From NCBI GenBank assembly GCA_029864065.1, contig JAOTUD010000046.1, positions 1 to 10,870 of the forward strand: 10,870 nucleotides of DNA. The letters are read 5' to 3'. Within the stretch, counting starts at the first letter, position 1. Each line of letters opens with the position of its first letter. Below the pieces are notes generated by a model. It made no database searches and was not told the origin of the DNA. It saw only the letters and a list, made by a program, of their open reading frames with translations. This document shows positions 1 to 7,278 of this stretch, piece by piece. Made by a program: the position numbers and the translations under genes. This DNA is from Gammaproteobacteria bacterium. Lineage in GTDB: Bacteria; Pseudomonadota; Gammaproteobacteria; GCA-001735895.

Positions 1-1821
1 ATCGATGTGATCCCTGGCGCCATAACCGCGCCACCCCGGCGGCAGTTCCATGTGCATGACGTCGAGCGGTTCGTAGGCCAGCCGTGGCAGGTTTGCGTCT
101 TCATCCGGCCAGCTTGCCAGTGTCCGCCGCAGCCAGTCGTTGTCGTTGCGCTGCGGGAAATCCTGGCGAAAATGTGCTCCCCGGCTTTCCTTGCGCTGCA
201 GTGCGCCAAGGGCGACACAGAGCGCGAGTTTCAACTTTTTCTGCACGCGGTAAGCGGCGACGAGTTCCGGATTTGCACCAGGCACCTGGTTGTTGACGCA
301 GATGTTGTGGCTGCGCCGCAGCAGGGATTGCAATTCCTCTACCGCCTCGCCAAGCCGTTCGCCATCACGGAAGATACCGACCTTGTCGGTCATGATGTCC
401 TGCATTTCGCGCGTCAGTTTAAACGGATTCTCATTGCCGCCAGCCGTCATCAACTGTTGCAACCGTTCACGCTCTCGGCGCCAGAATTGCTTGACCAGGG
501 CGCTCGAGAGCGTTGTCTCGCTGTCCGCGCTGTCGCAGTAATCGGCAATGAATTCGGACACCAGCATGCCAGCGACCACGGTTTCGGCCACCGAGTTGCC
601 GCCCAGTCGATTGAAGCCGTGCATATCCCAGCACGACGCCTCTCCGGCCGCGAAAAGCCCCAGCAGCCTGGGGCACTGTCCGCGATGATCCGTGCGCACG
701 CCCCCCATCGAATAGTGCTGTGCCGGGCGCACCGGGATCAGGTCGGTGACCGGGTCGATACCGAGGAAGTAGCGGCAGATTTCCCTGACCTCGCGCAGGT
801 TGGATTCGATATGCTGGCGGCCGAGCAGGCGGATATCGAGCCACAGATGGTCGCCGAAACGCGAGCTTGCGCCATGTCCCGAAGACATATGCTGTTCCAT
901 GCGCCGCGATACTACGTCGCGCGAGGCCAGTTCTTTTTTCTCCGGTTCGTAGTCCGGCATAAAACGGTGCTCGTTGCCGTCCAGCAGCAGGCCGCCGTCG
1001 CCGCGGCAGCCCTCGGTCACCAGGATTCCGGCCGGGAATATCGCGGTTGGATGAAACTGCACCGCTTCCATGTTGCCAAGAGTCGCCACGCCTGTCTCTA
1101 GCGCGATGGCCGCGCCCATGCCCTCGTTGATAACGGCGTTGGTCGTCGACCGGTATATGCGCCCGAAGCCGCCGGTCGCGATACAGGTCGCACTGGCGAC
1201 ATAGGCAAGCAGTTCGCCGCTTACGAGATGACGCACGATCGCGCCGTAACAACGCGCGCCGTCGTGGATCAGGGCGAGCGCCTCGGTGCGTTCGTGTACG
1301 ACGATATCGCGCGCGATTGCCTGGTCGCTCATGGTGTATAACATCGAGTGCCCGGTACCGTCGCTGACATAGCTGGTGCGCCATTTTCTGGTGCCGCCGA
1401 AATCGCGTGCGGTAATCAGGCCGTGCGCCGCGTCCTGCTCGGAAATGGTTACGCGCTTGCCGTTGATGACGACTTCACGGTCGCCGCGCTGCACGCGATT
1501 CCACGGCACGCCCCAGGCGGCCAGCTCGCGCACCGCCTTGGGCGCCGTGTTGGTGAACATGCGCACCACCTGCTGATCGGCGCCCCAGTCGCTGCCGCGC
1601 ACCGTGTCCGCGAAGTGCAGGTCCTCGTTGTCGCCTTCTCCTTTGATACTGTTGGCGAGGCTGGCCTGCATGCCGCCCTGTGCCGCCGCCGAGTGCGAGC
1701 GCTTGGGCGGGACCAGGCTCAAAACGATACATTCATGGCCCCTGCGCTTGACTCCGATGGCGATGCGCATTCCGGCCAGCCCGCCGCCGATTACCAACAC
1801 ATCGGTATGTATTGTCTGCAT
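1..1821 (-). CDS. frdA: Fumarate reductase flavoprotein subunit (3' end outside window)
   Basis: Catalytic FAD subunit of quinol:fumarate reductase, which reduces fumarate to succinate on the cytoplasmic face of the inner membrane with FrdB and FrdC. 607 codons are visible from the ATG at 1821, and the frame runs off the left edge; the Wolinella protein has about 656 residues, so roughly 50 are missing. Residues 8-17 form the dinucleotide-binding GxGxxG-type loop (VIGGGLAG). His43 in RSHSAAAQGG is the covalent FAD attachment site. His257 (QFHPT), Arg301 (ELASRDV), His369 (PAQHYSMGG) and Arg405 (FNRLGGNS) correspond to the substrate-binding and proton-donor residues of the Wolinella enzyme, at the same or nearly the same numbers. 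The start lies 4 bp after the frdC stop, without a strong Shine-Dalgarno sequence, which suggests translational coupling. The family also contains succinate dehydrogenases; the frdC type and the FNR box favour fumarate reduction. The call is firm. Confidence 0.96.
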   Translation of the reverse strand, partial: MQTIHTDVLVIGGGLAGMRIAIGVKRRGHECIVLSLVPPKRSHSAAAQGGMQASLANSIKGEGDNEDLHFADTVRGSDWGADQQVVRMFTNTAPKAVRELAAWGVPWNRVQRGDREVVINGKRVTISEQDAAHGLITARDFGGTRKWRTSYVSDGTGHSMLYTMSDQAIARDIVVHERTEALALIHDGARCYGAIVRHLVSGELLAYVASATCIATGGFGRIYRSTTNAVINEGMGAAIALETGVATLGNMEAVQFHPTAIFPAGILVTEGCRGDGGLLLDGNEHRFMPDYEPEKKELASRDVVSRRMEQHMSSGHGASSRFGDHLWLDIRLLGRQHIESNLREVREICRYFLGIDPVTDLIPVRPAQHYSMGGVRTDHRGQCPRLLGLFAAGEASCWDMHGFNRLGGNSVAETVVAGMLVSEFIADYCDSADSETTLSSALVKQFWRRERERLQQLMTAGGNENPFKLTREMQDIMTDKVGIFRDGERLGEAVEELQSLLRRSHNICVNNQVPGANPELVAAYRVQKKLKLALCVALGALQRKESRGAHFRQDFPQRNDNDWLRRTLASWPDEDANLPRLAYEPLDVMHMELPPGWRGYGARDHID

Positions 1822-1825
1822 TCGC

Positions 1826-2608
1826 CTAGTTTACCGGTAACGGTTTTGCAGGGAGGGATTGTTGCGTCTGCGATGCACCCGGCAGGTAACGTTCGCCGAC
1901 ATGCTCGCGGTGTTCGATGCCGATCTTGATGTAGGCCGCCAGCGTCAGCAGGCCGAGCACGATAAAGAACACGCTGATCGCCCATTTGGTGCGGCCGAGA
2001 ATTCGGCGCGTCTGGCGCGGGTTCCTGCCTCTCGGCCAGCCCCACTTGAGCGCGAGCCGGTAGATGCCGATTCCGGCGTGCAGTTCTACCGCGAACAGCA
2101 GGACCAGGTAAAGGGGCCACATGACGCCGGTGACAACCCGGTCGGAGGAGGCGTAGGGGCCGATATCGCCGGGATGGGTAAACATACCGTACAGGTGCAC
2201 CGAGGCGAAGAACATCAGTAACAGGCCGGTAATCACCTGTATCAGCCACAGCGTGGTGTCGGCATGGCCCAGCGAACGCGAGTGCCGCCAGAAGATTCGA
2301 TACTCGCGGTAGCTGCTCGGCATATGGCGTATCGCGATCAGGGCATGCACCGCGAAGATTACGAATACGGCGGCGACAAAAAAGCTGACCAGTACGGGGT
2401 AGGGACGACCGAAAATATACTGGCCCTCGAACATGCGCGCGACGAAATAGAAGGCATCGTTACCGAGTAATATGCTGGAGACCATAAACATGTGCGCCCA
2501 CATGAATAGCACCAGCGTTAAGCCGGTGACGCCTTGAGTGATATCCAGCCAGGCGGGCCAGCGACTGATTGTATTTGCTACAGTACGGTGATTTTTTGTT
2601 ATTGACAC
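1826..2608 (-). CDS. frdC: Fumarate reductase diheme cytochrome b subunit
   Basis: Membrane anchor that oxidises quinol through two hemes b and passes electrons to FrdB/FrdA. It has 260 residues (Wolinella FrdC has 256) and five membrane helices. The axial heme ligands are His39, His88, His138 and His177, with spacings of 49, 50 and 39 residues, identical to Wolinella His44/93/143/182. Glu61 and Glu175 fall exactly where Wolinella Glu66 (menaquinol oxidation) and Glu180 (E-pathway proton transfer) lie. The segment around residues 164-191 (WPLYLVLLFAVELHAG onward) is strongly like the epsilonproteobacterial protein. The start is a GTG at 2608; an in-frame TGA lies 9 bases upstream and no earlier start exists, although no good Shine-Dalgarno is seen. 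It is first in an frdC-frdA(-frdB) order, as in Wolinella. Helix and ligand conservation make the call firm. Confidence 0.95.
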   Translation of the reverse strand: MSITKNHRTVANTISRWPAWLDITQGVTGLTLVLFMWAHMFMVSSILLGNDAFYFVARMFEGQYIFGRPYPVLVSFFVAAVFVIFAVHALIAIRHMPSSYREYRIFWRHSRSLGHADTTLWLIQVITGLLLMFFASVHLYGMFTHPGDIGPYASSDRVVTGVMWPLYLVLLFAVELHAGIGIYRLALKWGWPRGRNPRQTRRILGRTKWAISVFFIVLGLLTLAAYIKIGIEHREHVGERYLPGASQTQQSLPAKPLPVN

Positions 2609-2675
2609 GGATCGGTTTCAATTACTGGACTGGTCACCTTTGTAGCTAATCATTACCTGTTTTGAGATTTTCCAT

Positions 2676-2689
2676 TTGACTTACATCAA
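2676..2689 (-). promoter_or_regulatory. FNR/ANR-type binding site upstream of frdC
   Basis: The minus strand reads TTGATGTAAGTCAA, which matches the FNR consensus TTGAT-N4-ATCAA at 9 of 10 defined positions. Its centre (2682.5) is 41.5 bp from position 2641. A class II FNR promoter would therefore start near 2641-2643, with an AT-rich -10-like TAATGA at 2655-2650 and a leader of about 33 nt before the frdC GTG. The position fits oxygen-sensitive activation of the fumarate reductase operon. The site is seen in the sequence; its function is inferred. Confidence 0.7.
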
Positions 2690-2874
2690 CTGGCGATAGA
2701 ACTGGCCGTTTATTCGAAGTTTGGGAGAGATTGCCAAATGAAAAAAATCAGCAGTCCAAAGCAGCTACGCTTTCTATGAGAATTAACCCGGCAGGCTTCC
2801 CAGGGATATTTAAGTCTAATGCAAAAGGGGTGAGCCGAGCTTCTCCGGGGGAAGGCGATCTCGATTTAATGATG

Positions 2875-3789
2875 CTAAGGTACCGAGACCTGTGCCTTGA
2901 TATTCCTGCGCTTCAAACTGTGCTCGCGGTGAAAAATATACAGGCCGCTGCCGATAATCAGGGCCGCGCCGGCCAGGGTCCAGCCGTCGGGCAAATCGCC
3001 AAACAGGACGAATCCGAACAGGGTCGCCCACAGCAGGGAACTGTAACTGAACGGTGCGACGACCGAGGCGGGCGCGCTGCGAAACGCGCGAATCAGGCAC
3101 AGGTGCCCGATACAGCCGGCGATGCCGGCAAACAGGAACAACAGCCAGTCGAATGCCGCCACCGGCTGCCAGTAAAAAGGTGCGACGGCGGAAGAGACCG
3201 CGGCGCCGATGATGGCGGTATAAAACAGTGAAGTCATCGGACCGTCCTGGGCGCGTAACTTGCGGGTAAAAACCTGGTACATCGCGTTGGTAAACGCGGC
3301 CGCGAGGACGACCAGGATACTCAGCTGGAGGCTTTCGCTGCCCGGCCGGATCACCACCAGGGCGCCGGCGAAACCGACCGCGATTCCGATCCAGCGGCGC
3401 ACGCCGACCTTTTCGCCTAGCAACGGAATCGACAGCATGGTGACGATAATGGGGGATAAAAACATGATCGTCGCTGCCGTCGTCAGCGGCAGGAAATGAA
3501 TGCCGACGAAAAACAGGACCGTCGTCGCAAACATGAAAAACGAACGCAGGTACTGGTGACTCAACCACTGGCTTCTAATTTGCGTGGGCAGTTGTCGCCC
3601 CATCAAGATGGCGACGAAAATCAGGTGGAAAAAGAAACGCGCCCAGATGACCTGCGTGACCGGGTAGCTTTGCATCAGGAACTTGGCGGTGGAATCGAGC
3701 GTTACGAACCAGAACATGGTTGCGAGCATCCATGCGATGCCGGGCAGGGGGTTATCCGCGGATTCGGCCGGTGAGGCTAGCGTAGTCAA
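2875..3789 (-). CDS. EamA-family (DMT superfamily) transporter
   Basis: Inner-membrane permease of the drug/metabolite transporter superfamily, with two EamA repeats in 304 residues and about ten hydrophobic helices. The first repeat spans roughly residues 17-147 (GIAWMLATMFWFVTLDSTAK, then VIWARFFFH and a PIIVTMLSIPLLGEKV block before a glycine-rich helix). The second spans about 160-290 and has the typical LLWATLFGFVLFGDLPDGW segment with its conserved acidic residue. Members export amino acids, metabolites or drugs; substrate cannot be read from the sequence. The start is a TTG at 3789 with no clear Shine-Dalgarno and a TGA two codons upstream. The only alternative, Met21 at 3729, would cut into helix 1, so the TTG is preferred. 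The gene is on the same strand as the oxidoreductase upstream but 264 bp away, so co-transcription is uncertain. Confidence 0.88.
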   Translation of the reverse strand: MTTLASPAESADNPLPGIAWMLATMFWFVTLDSTAKFLMQSYPVTQVIWARFFFHLIFVAILMGRQLPTQIRSQWLSHQYLRSFFMFATTVLFFVGIHFLPLTTAATIMFLSPIIVTMLSIPLLGEKVGVRRWIGIAVGFAGALVVIRPGSESLQLSILVVLAAAFTNAMYQVFTRKLRAQDGPMTSLFYTAIIGAAVSSAVAPFYWQPVAAFDWLLFLFAGIAGCIGHLCLIRAFRSAPASVVAPFSYSSLLWATLFGFVLFGDLPDGWTLAGAALIIGSGLYIFHREHSLKRRNIKAQVSVP

Positions 3790-4053
3790 AATTCAAATCG
3801 AACCGTTTGTTGGTTGCAGCTGCTGGATGGTCCTAAAGAGAAGCAATCGTATATTGGGGGCAGGCCGCGTAATCTACAACAACTAATTGCACCGACAGGA
3901 CGGTTTGTTTGGCCGCTGGTTTTCACAGGACTGGTTTCCTGACCGGATGGCGATTTTCTACCAGGAATCGAGGCGAGTTTTACGCCATTCGATTCCGCCA
4001 ATCGCCAATGTTCAAGACTCACATCGACCGGTTCGTTTCTCTACGACCGGTTG
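3790..4053. other. Gap without a recognised gene
   Basis: About 264 bp between the dehydrogenase stop and the transporter start. The open frames here (for example 3786-4022 on the minus strand) have no recognisable domain, no good ribosome binding site and low-complexity composition, so I do not call them. The only structure noted is a 9-bp direct repeat, CGACCGGTT, at 4025-4033 and 4044-4052, directly after the dehydrogenase stop codon. Any promoter for the transporter should lie here, but no convincing -35/-10 pair is visible. Confidence 0.5.
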
Positions 4054-4752
4054 TCACCAGGGAATAATGTTGCCGTTGTACTCGATGAACTGGCCGTTCT
4101 GCGCGGGCCCCGCAGATTGCAGGATGCTTTTTAACCCGGACACACTCGTGTCCGTGTCTATTTCGGCATTGGGTCCACCCATGTCCGTTTGAACCCAGCC
4201 CGGGTGCAGGCTGATGGCGCTGATGCCGCGCTCGGCGAGATCGATCGAAAGGCATTTGACGACCTGGTTGACGGCGGTCTTGGAACTGCGGTACAGGTAG
4301 CTGCCGCCGCTGCTATTGTCCGCGATGCTGCCGACCTTGCTGCTGATGACCGCGATCAGTTTCTGCTGGCTGGCCGCGACCTGTTCGACCAATGCCTGCG
4401 CCAGCATCAGCGGCGCGATCGTGTTGACCTCGAGCACCTCGCGCCATTCTGCCGCGTCGACCTTGCCGAAACTGACGCCACTCGGGCCGTAAATGCCCGC
4501 GTTGCTCAACAATATATCGATCGGCCTGTCACCGAGTTCACCTGCCAGCGTTGCCAGCTGCTCGTAATCGGTGACATCGAGCGCATGTATTTCGATCGTC
4601 GGGTTGCGTTCGGCAAGCGCCTGCAGTTGCCCGGCATCGGCAGGATTCCGGCAACAGGCGATCACCTGCCAGCCATCCTCGGCAAACTGCCCGGATAACT
4701 CTAGGCCGATGCCGCGATTGGCGCCGGTAATGAGTATGGCTCTAATTGTCAT
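4054..4752 (-). CDS. Short-chain dehydrogenase/reductase, C-factor-like
   Basis: NAD(P)-dependent oxidoreductase of the classical SDR fold, probably cytoplasmic, 232 residues. Landmarks in order are the cofactor loop TGANRGIG (residues 9-16), an acidic Asp59 in ALDV, NAG at 84-86, Asn110, the catalytic Ser at 137-138 (ISSK), the Tyr154-Lys158 pair in YRSSK, and the PGWVQTDMGG cap at 184-193. The closing sequence resembles the short C-factor/CsgA-like and carbonyl-reductase-like SDR group, whose substrates are mostly unknown. The start ATG at 4752 is supported by an AAAGGAAG Shine-Dalgarno 5 bases upstream. A possible promoter upstream includes a GGTnATAGTTAAC motif at 4819-4831. The fold is certain; the substrate is not. 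Confidence 0.9.
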   Translation of the reverse strand: MTIRAILITGANRGIGLELSGQFAEDGWQVIACCRNPADAGQLQALAERNPTIEIHALDVTDYEQLATLAGELGDRPIDILLSNAGIYGPSGVSFGKVDAAEWREVLEVNTIAPLMLAQALVEQVAASQQKLIAVISSKVGSIADNSSGGSYLYRSSKTAVNQVVKCLSIDLAERGISAISLHPGWVQTDMGGPNAEIDTDTSVSGLKSILQSAGPAQNGQFIEYNGNIIPW

Positions 4753-5239
4753 TTATGCTTCCTTTGGGTTTTTTCGCATTCACCAAAAATAATGTGCCGT
4801 TGTTTTATCACGAATGATGGTAATAGTTAACCTAACCATGATGCGAGATGCCAATTAAGCCAATAACAAGTGCACGGACTAAACGTTCTATGGGTTTGCG
4901 GAACTGGTCGATAAAACAGGGTAAAACGGTCCATTGGACTCCCGAGAGAAGATAATGGGCGAGTAAACCGGCTACAGCAAATGCCACTTCTATGCCACGA
5001 GACTAGATTGCTAATTTAATAGATTGATCCTGATACTGCTCTCAGGGCCGGACATAAAGGTTATTGATTTCCATTTGTCACTGGCCCTATTTTGTTCATC
5101 AATTTATAAGTGTGCAATTGATTGATTATCAAAATCGGCTAATACTCTGTAACCATTGTTGTGGTATGGTTATAGTTGTTGCCCACAAGTTAGCTGCCAC
5201 CACAGATTTGCTACCAAGAATAATGTCCGGCGTTAAAGG
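4753..5239. other. AT-rich intergenic region
   Basis: Nearly 490 bp of AT-rich sequence between divergent genes. It must contain the minus-strand promoter of the dehydrogenase and the plus-strand promoter of the membrane protein. Seen features are a GGTAATAGTTAAC motif at 4819-4831, a 7-bp inverted repeat at 5150-5172, and an unexplained small minus-strand open frame at 4832-4987. A possible but weak promoter for the membrane protein is TTGATT followed 16 bp later by TAATAC, within about 5119-5146. No RNA gene was recognised. The change in composition against both flanks suggests acquired DNA. Confidence 0.5.
5150..5172. promoter_or_regulatory. Inverted repeat, possible operator
   Basis: TAACCAT (5150-5156) and ATGGTTA (5166-5172) form a perfect 7-bp inverted repeat with a 9-bp spacer, in the AT-rich leader about 100 bp before the membrane-protein start. 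The half-site centres are 16 bp apart, and no U-run follows, so a dimeric repressor site is more likely than a terminator. No regulator gene is nearby. Function is inferred only from symmetry and position. Confidence 0.35.
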
Positions 5240-5272
5240 GTGGCCTCATTAAACGTAAATGAAGACCTACAG

Positions 5273-6235
5273 ATGAACGAGACTAGTGCAGCGTCAAACA
5301 CGTCCCCAGAAGACGCACCTGTTTTACCAGGCGACAACTCCGATCAAGTCGGCATCGACAGGCTTAAGCGGCCACCATTATCAAAGCTACTGGGGCAGTT
5401 CATCATTCGACGTCCAAAGATGCTCGTGGTCGCATGGATGATTGTCGCGTTGCTCTTTATAGGTATCGTGCCAACGACGTATTTATGCTGGTGGCTAGGC
5501 ATCAGTCATCTTTCGGCCTGGCCTGGTGAAAATTTGCTGCTCTGGATTCTGGCTGGACCAGGCATCTTCTTACTTTCATTTGCTCCATTATGGTATTTGA
5601 TGGGTGTGATTTATCTGTTGCGAATTGTGGCTGATATCTCAGTCTCAATCGAGGAAGAGCCGATTCGTGCAGCTCAAACCAGCGTCATGGAGTCTGAGGC
5701 CGAGATGATTAAACGTTTCGAGTCCACTGATGATGTTGGCCTACTGCCACTCCTAACGTACAGTCGCGTGCAACTGGATGCCTACTACAACATTGGATTG
5801 AACCAAACCAGGAAAAGTTTTTTGCACGGCATAGTGGCTATGTGGTTTGGATTTGCACTCCTGCTGACTGGACTGGCGCTCTACATTGTTCCATTGAGTA
5901 AGTTTGGCTTAAATCCTCCCGCTGAGAACTTCGAAATATTGGTACTTGGTGGAGCGGCAATTATTGAGTTCATTTCTGCACTTTTCCTCTGGATGTACAG
6001 AAGCACGACAGCCCAGCTTACTTATCTTTATGACCGGCAAATGTACAGCCACACCGCAATCCTCTGTTTTCGGATGGCTTCGACAATTGAAAAAGAGAAG
6101 GGTGATGAAGCCAGAGCATCCATAGTTGCAAAATTGCTGGACTGGAATGCTAAGCCGGCAAGACCAGCGTCACCAAGTGGAAGCGGATTGGCTTCTTTAC
6201 TACAAGGGCGGGTGCCTAAAAAAGAGAGCGATTGA
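5273..6235 (+). CDS. Four-helix membrane protein with TRADD-N-associated-like membrane domain
   Basis: A 320-residue protein of uncertain function. From the ATG at 5273: a hydrophilic acidic N-terminus (1-45), helix 1 (about 50-76), helix 2 (about 88-118), an acidic helical linker (124-180), helix 3 (about 187-208), helix 4 (about 222-242), and a basic Ser/Pro-rich tail. The 163-270 block (a tyrosine-rich amphipathic stretch YYNIGLNQTRKSFLHG, two helices, then YRSTTAQLTYLYDRQM) resembles the TRADD-N-associated two-transmembrane domain known from predicted bacterial immunity and apoptosis-like proteins. That assignment is from pattern memory, not a search. No TRADD-N or enzymatic domain is fused. 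An in-frame GTG at 5240 would add 11 residues; the ATG has a weak GAAGA upstream. The gene is AT-richer than its neighbours, suggesting transfer, and converges with the CHAP gene 28 bp away. Confidence 0.75.
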   Translation: MNETSAASNTSPEDAPVLPGDNSDQVGIDRLKRPPLSKLLGQFIIRRPKMLVVAWMIVALLFIGIVPTTYLCWWLGISHLSAWPGENLLLWILAGPGIFLLSFAPLWYLMGVIYLLRIVADISVSIEEEPIRAAQTSVMESEAEMIKRFESTDDVGLLPLLTYSRVQLDAYYNIGLNQTRKSFLHGIVAMWFGFALLLTGLALYIVPLSKFGLNPPAENFEILVLGGAAIIEFISALFLWMYRSTTAQLTYLYDRQMYSHTAILCFRMASTIEKEKGDEARASIVAKLLDWNAKPARPASPSGSGLASLLQGRVPKKESD

Positions 6236-6263
6236 CGCCGATCCCATTGTGCGGAACTTACCG

Positions 6264-7061
6264 TCAACGTGTGGTTTGCGATTCCACGGCGGCCACGTCA
6301 AATTTACTGCGTCCGAACTCCAGCGTCTGGCCGTCCCTGATGCAATCGATGAAATGGTTGATCGTGTTTATTCTGCGTTTGCCTATCTTCAGGCGATTGC
6401 CGCAATTCCCCTCGCCGGTATAGATCGACTTGCCATCGGTCGAAACTCCCACGACGAAGCCCGTATGCCCTTTGCCCCCGGAATGTATCTGGACAAAAAT
6501 ATCTCCGGGCTTTGCGGCAGGGGTTTCCATTTCTACTCGCCGCGCCGCCCGCCACATGTTTTGCACGCCGATATGGTGTTTCCCTTCGATTGGATATTCG
6601 CCGAGCGCCTCCTTTAGCGCCCAGGAGACGAAGGCGCAGCACCAGGGCTGGCCGATAATACCGGTCTGGCCCCAGTAACCGTCGATATCGGGACTCCGGT
6701 TCGACCCGTCAGGTACTTCGAAGACCGGTTTGCCATGCTCCTCGTAGATCAGTTCGAGCAGCTGACGACGTTTTGGCTCGAGGCCTTGCGGAATATAAGG
6801 TTGAAAATGATTACGCTGTGCGTCGCCACTGGGGTTTTCCAGGGCCCACCAGGTTTTGGCCCCCACGACGCCATCCGCCTTTAGCGCAATACCGCGCCTG
6901 TCGACATGCTGCAATTGAAACAGCACGACATTATCGTGTGTTACCGTCTCGAATATTCCATCCGGAGGAGGACGGTCGGCAAAATAGCCATGGGCGGACA
7001 ACAGGTGGTGCAGGCGGGAAACCTCTGGATCTGCTTCCAGTCGACGTAATGTTCTCGGCAT
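6264..7061 (-). CDS. Peptidoglycan-binding and CHAP-domain peptidase/amidase
   Basis: A 265-residue predicted peptidoglycan hydrolase. Residues 12-75 look like a peptidoglycan-binding repeat (EVSRLHHLLSAHGYF ... DGVVGAKTWWAL). Residues about 125-240 form an NlpC/P60-like CHAP fold: Cys141/Cys142 in QPWCCAFVSWALKEALG supply the nucleophile, His199 lies in GKGHTGFV, and the polar third residue is probably Glu217 or Asn219 in TGEGN. This layout resembles the TIGR02594-type group. The start at 7061 is chosen because GGGAGGA lies 5 bases upstream; the longer frame to 7208 adds 49 residues without a signal peptide or ribosome site. Neither start gives a Sec signal or lipobox, so the product would need a holin, a secretion system or lysis to reach the wall. 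Endolysin-like, secreted-effector or housekeeping roles are all possible. Confidence 0.85.
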   Translation of the reverse strand: MPRTLRRLEADPEVSRLHHLLSAHGYFADRPPPDGIFETVTHDNVVLFQLQHVDRRGIALKADGVVGAKTWWALENPSGDAQRNHFQPYIPQGLEPKRRQLLELIYEEHGKPVFEVPDGSNRSPDIDGYWGQTGIIGQPWCCAFVSWALKEALGEYPIEGKHHIGVQNMWRAARRVEMETPAAKPGDIFVQIHSGGKGHTGFVVGVSTDGKSIYTGEGNCGNRLKIGKRRINTINHFIDCIRDGQTLEFGRSKFDVAAVESQTTR

Positions 7062-7222
7062 GTCTTCCTCCCTGGTCAAATGTGATTGCTCTCGCTGATC
7101 GCAGCACTCAAGTTTGAACCGGTTTAAAGAAAAGACAAGCAGTAAGTCAGGGGTCGACCTCCCGGCAGGACACGGGTCGGGGCCAGGCCTGGAAACCCGG
7201 GTGGGCATATGCCAGGCGGAAA

Positions 7223-7278
7223 GTCATTTATTCAAGGTGATAGTTAACTTAATTGCCATTTATTAAGGTGGCAGTTAA
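7223..7278. repeat. Tandem imperfect direct repeat, 32-bp period
   Basis: Two units of 24-25 bp (7223-7247 and 7255-7278) share CATTTATT, then AAGGTG and AGTTAA. They differ at only a few bases and one indel, and start 32 bp apart, close to three helical turns. An inverted partial copy, GGTGACAGTC on the minus strand, lies at 7308-7317. The placement upstream of the CHAP gene suggests regulator binding sites, but nothing more can be shown here. Confidence 0.6.

Noticed and set aside
7..1101. Long plus-strand open frame over frdA
   Set aside because: Antisense shadow of the high-GC frdA frame; the minus-strand product has all FRD catalytic residues, while this one has no recognisable domain.
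2836..2863. Possible terminator after the transporter gene
   Set aside because: The stem is only 4+4 bp with a 5-nt bulge and no proper T-run follows on the minus strand.
2731..3231. Plus-strand frame starting MPNEKNQQ
   Set aside because: Mostly antisense to the transporter and without any recognisable domain; its unique first part (2731-2874) has no ribosome binding site.
3786..4022. 78-codon minus-strand frame between dehydrogenase and transporter
   Set aside because: No domain, no good ribosome site, and composition unlike the neighbouring genes.
4025..4052. 9-bp direct repeat CGACCGGTT after the dehydrogenase stop
   Set aside because: Short, GC-rich and with no supporting context; a GGTTCG-like stretch here was checked as a tRNA T-arm but no acceptor or anticodon stems fit.
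5064..5252. Small plus-strand frame ahead of the membrane protein
   Set aside because: Cys/His/Ile-rich random-looking product with no ribosome site; it overlaps the probable promoter region.
7062..7208. N-terminal extension of the CHAP gene to an ATG at 7208
   Set aside because: No ribosome binding site or signal peptide; the ATG at 7061 has a strong GGGAGGA, and homology-like sequence begins after it.
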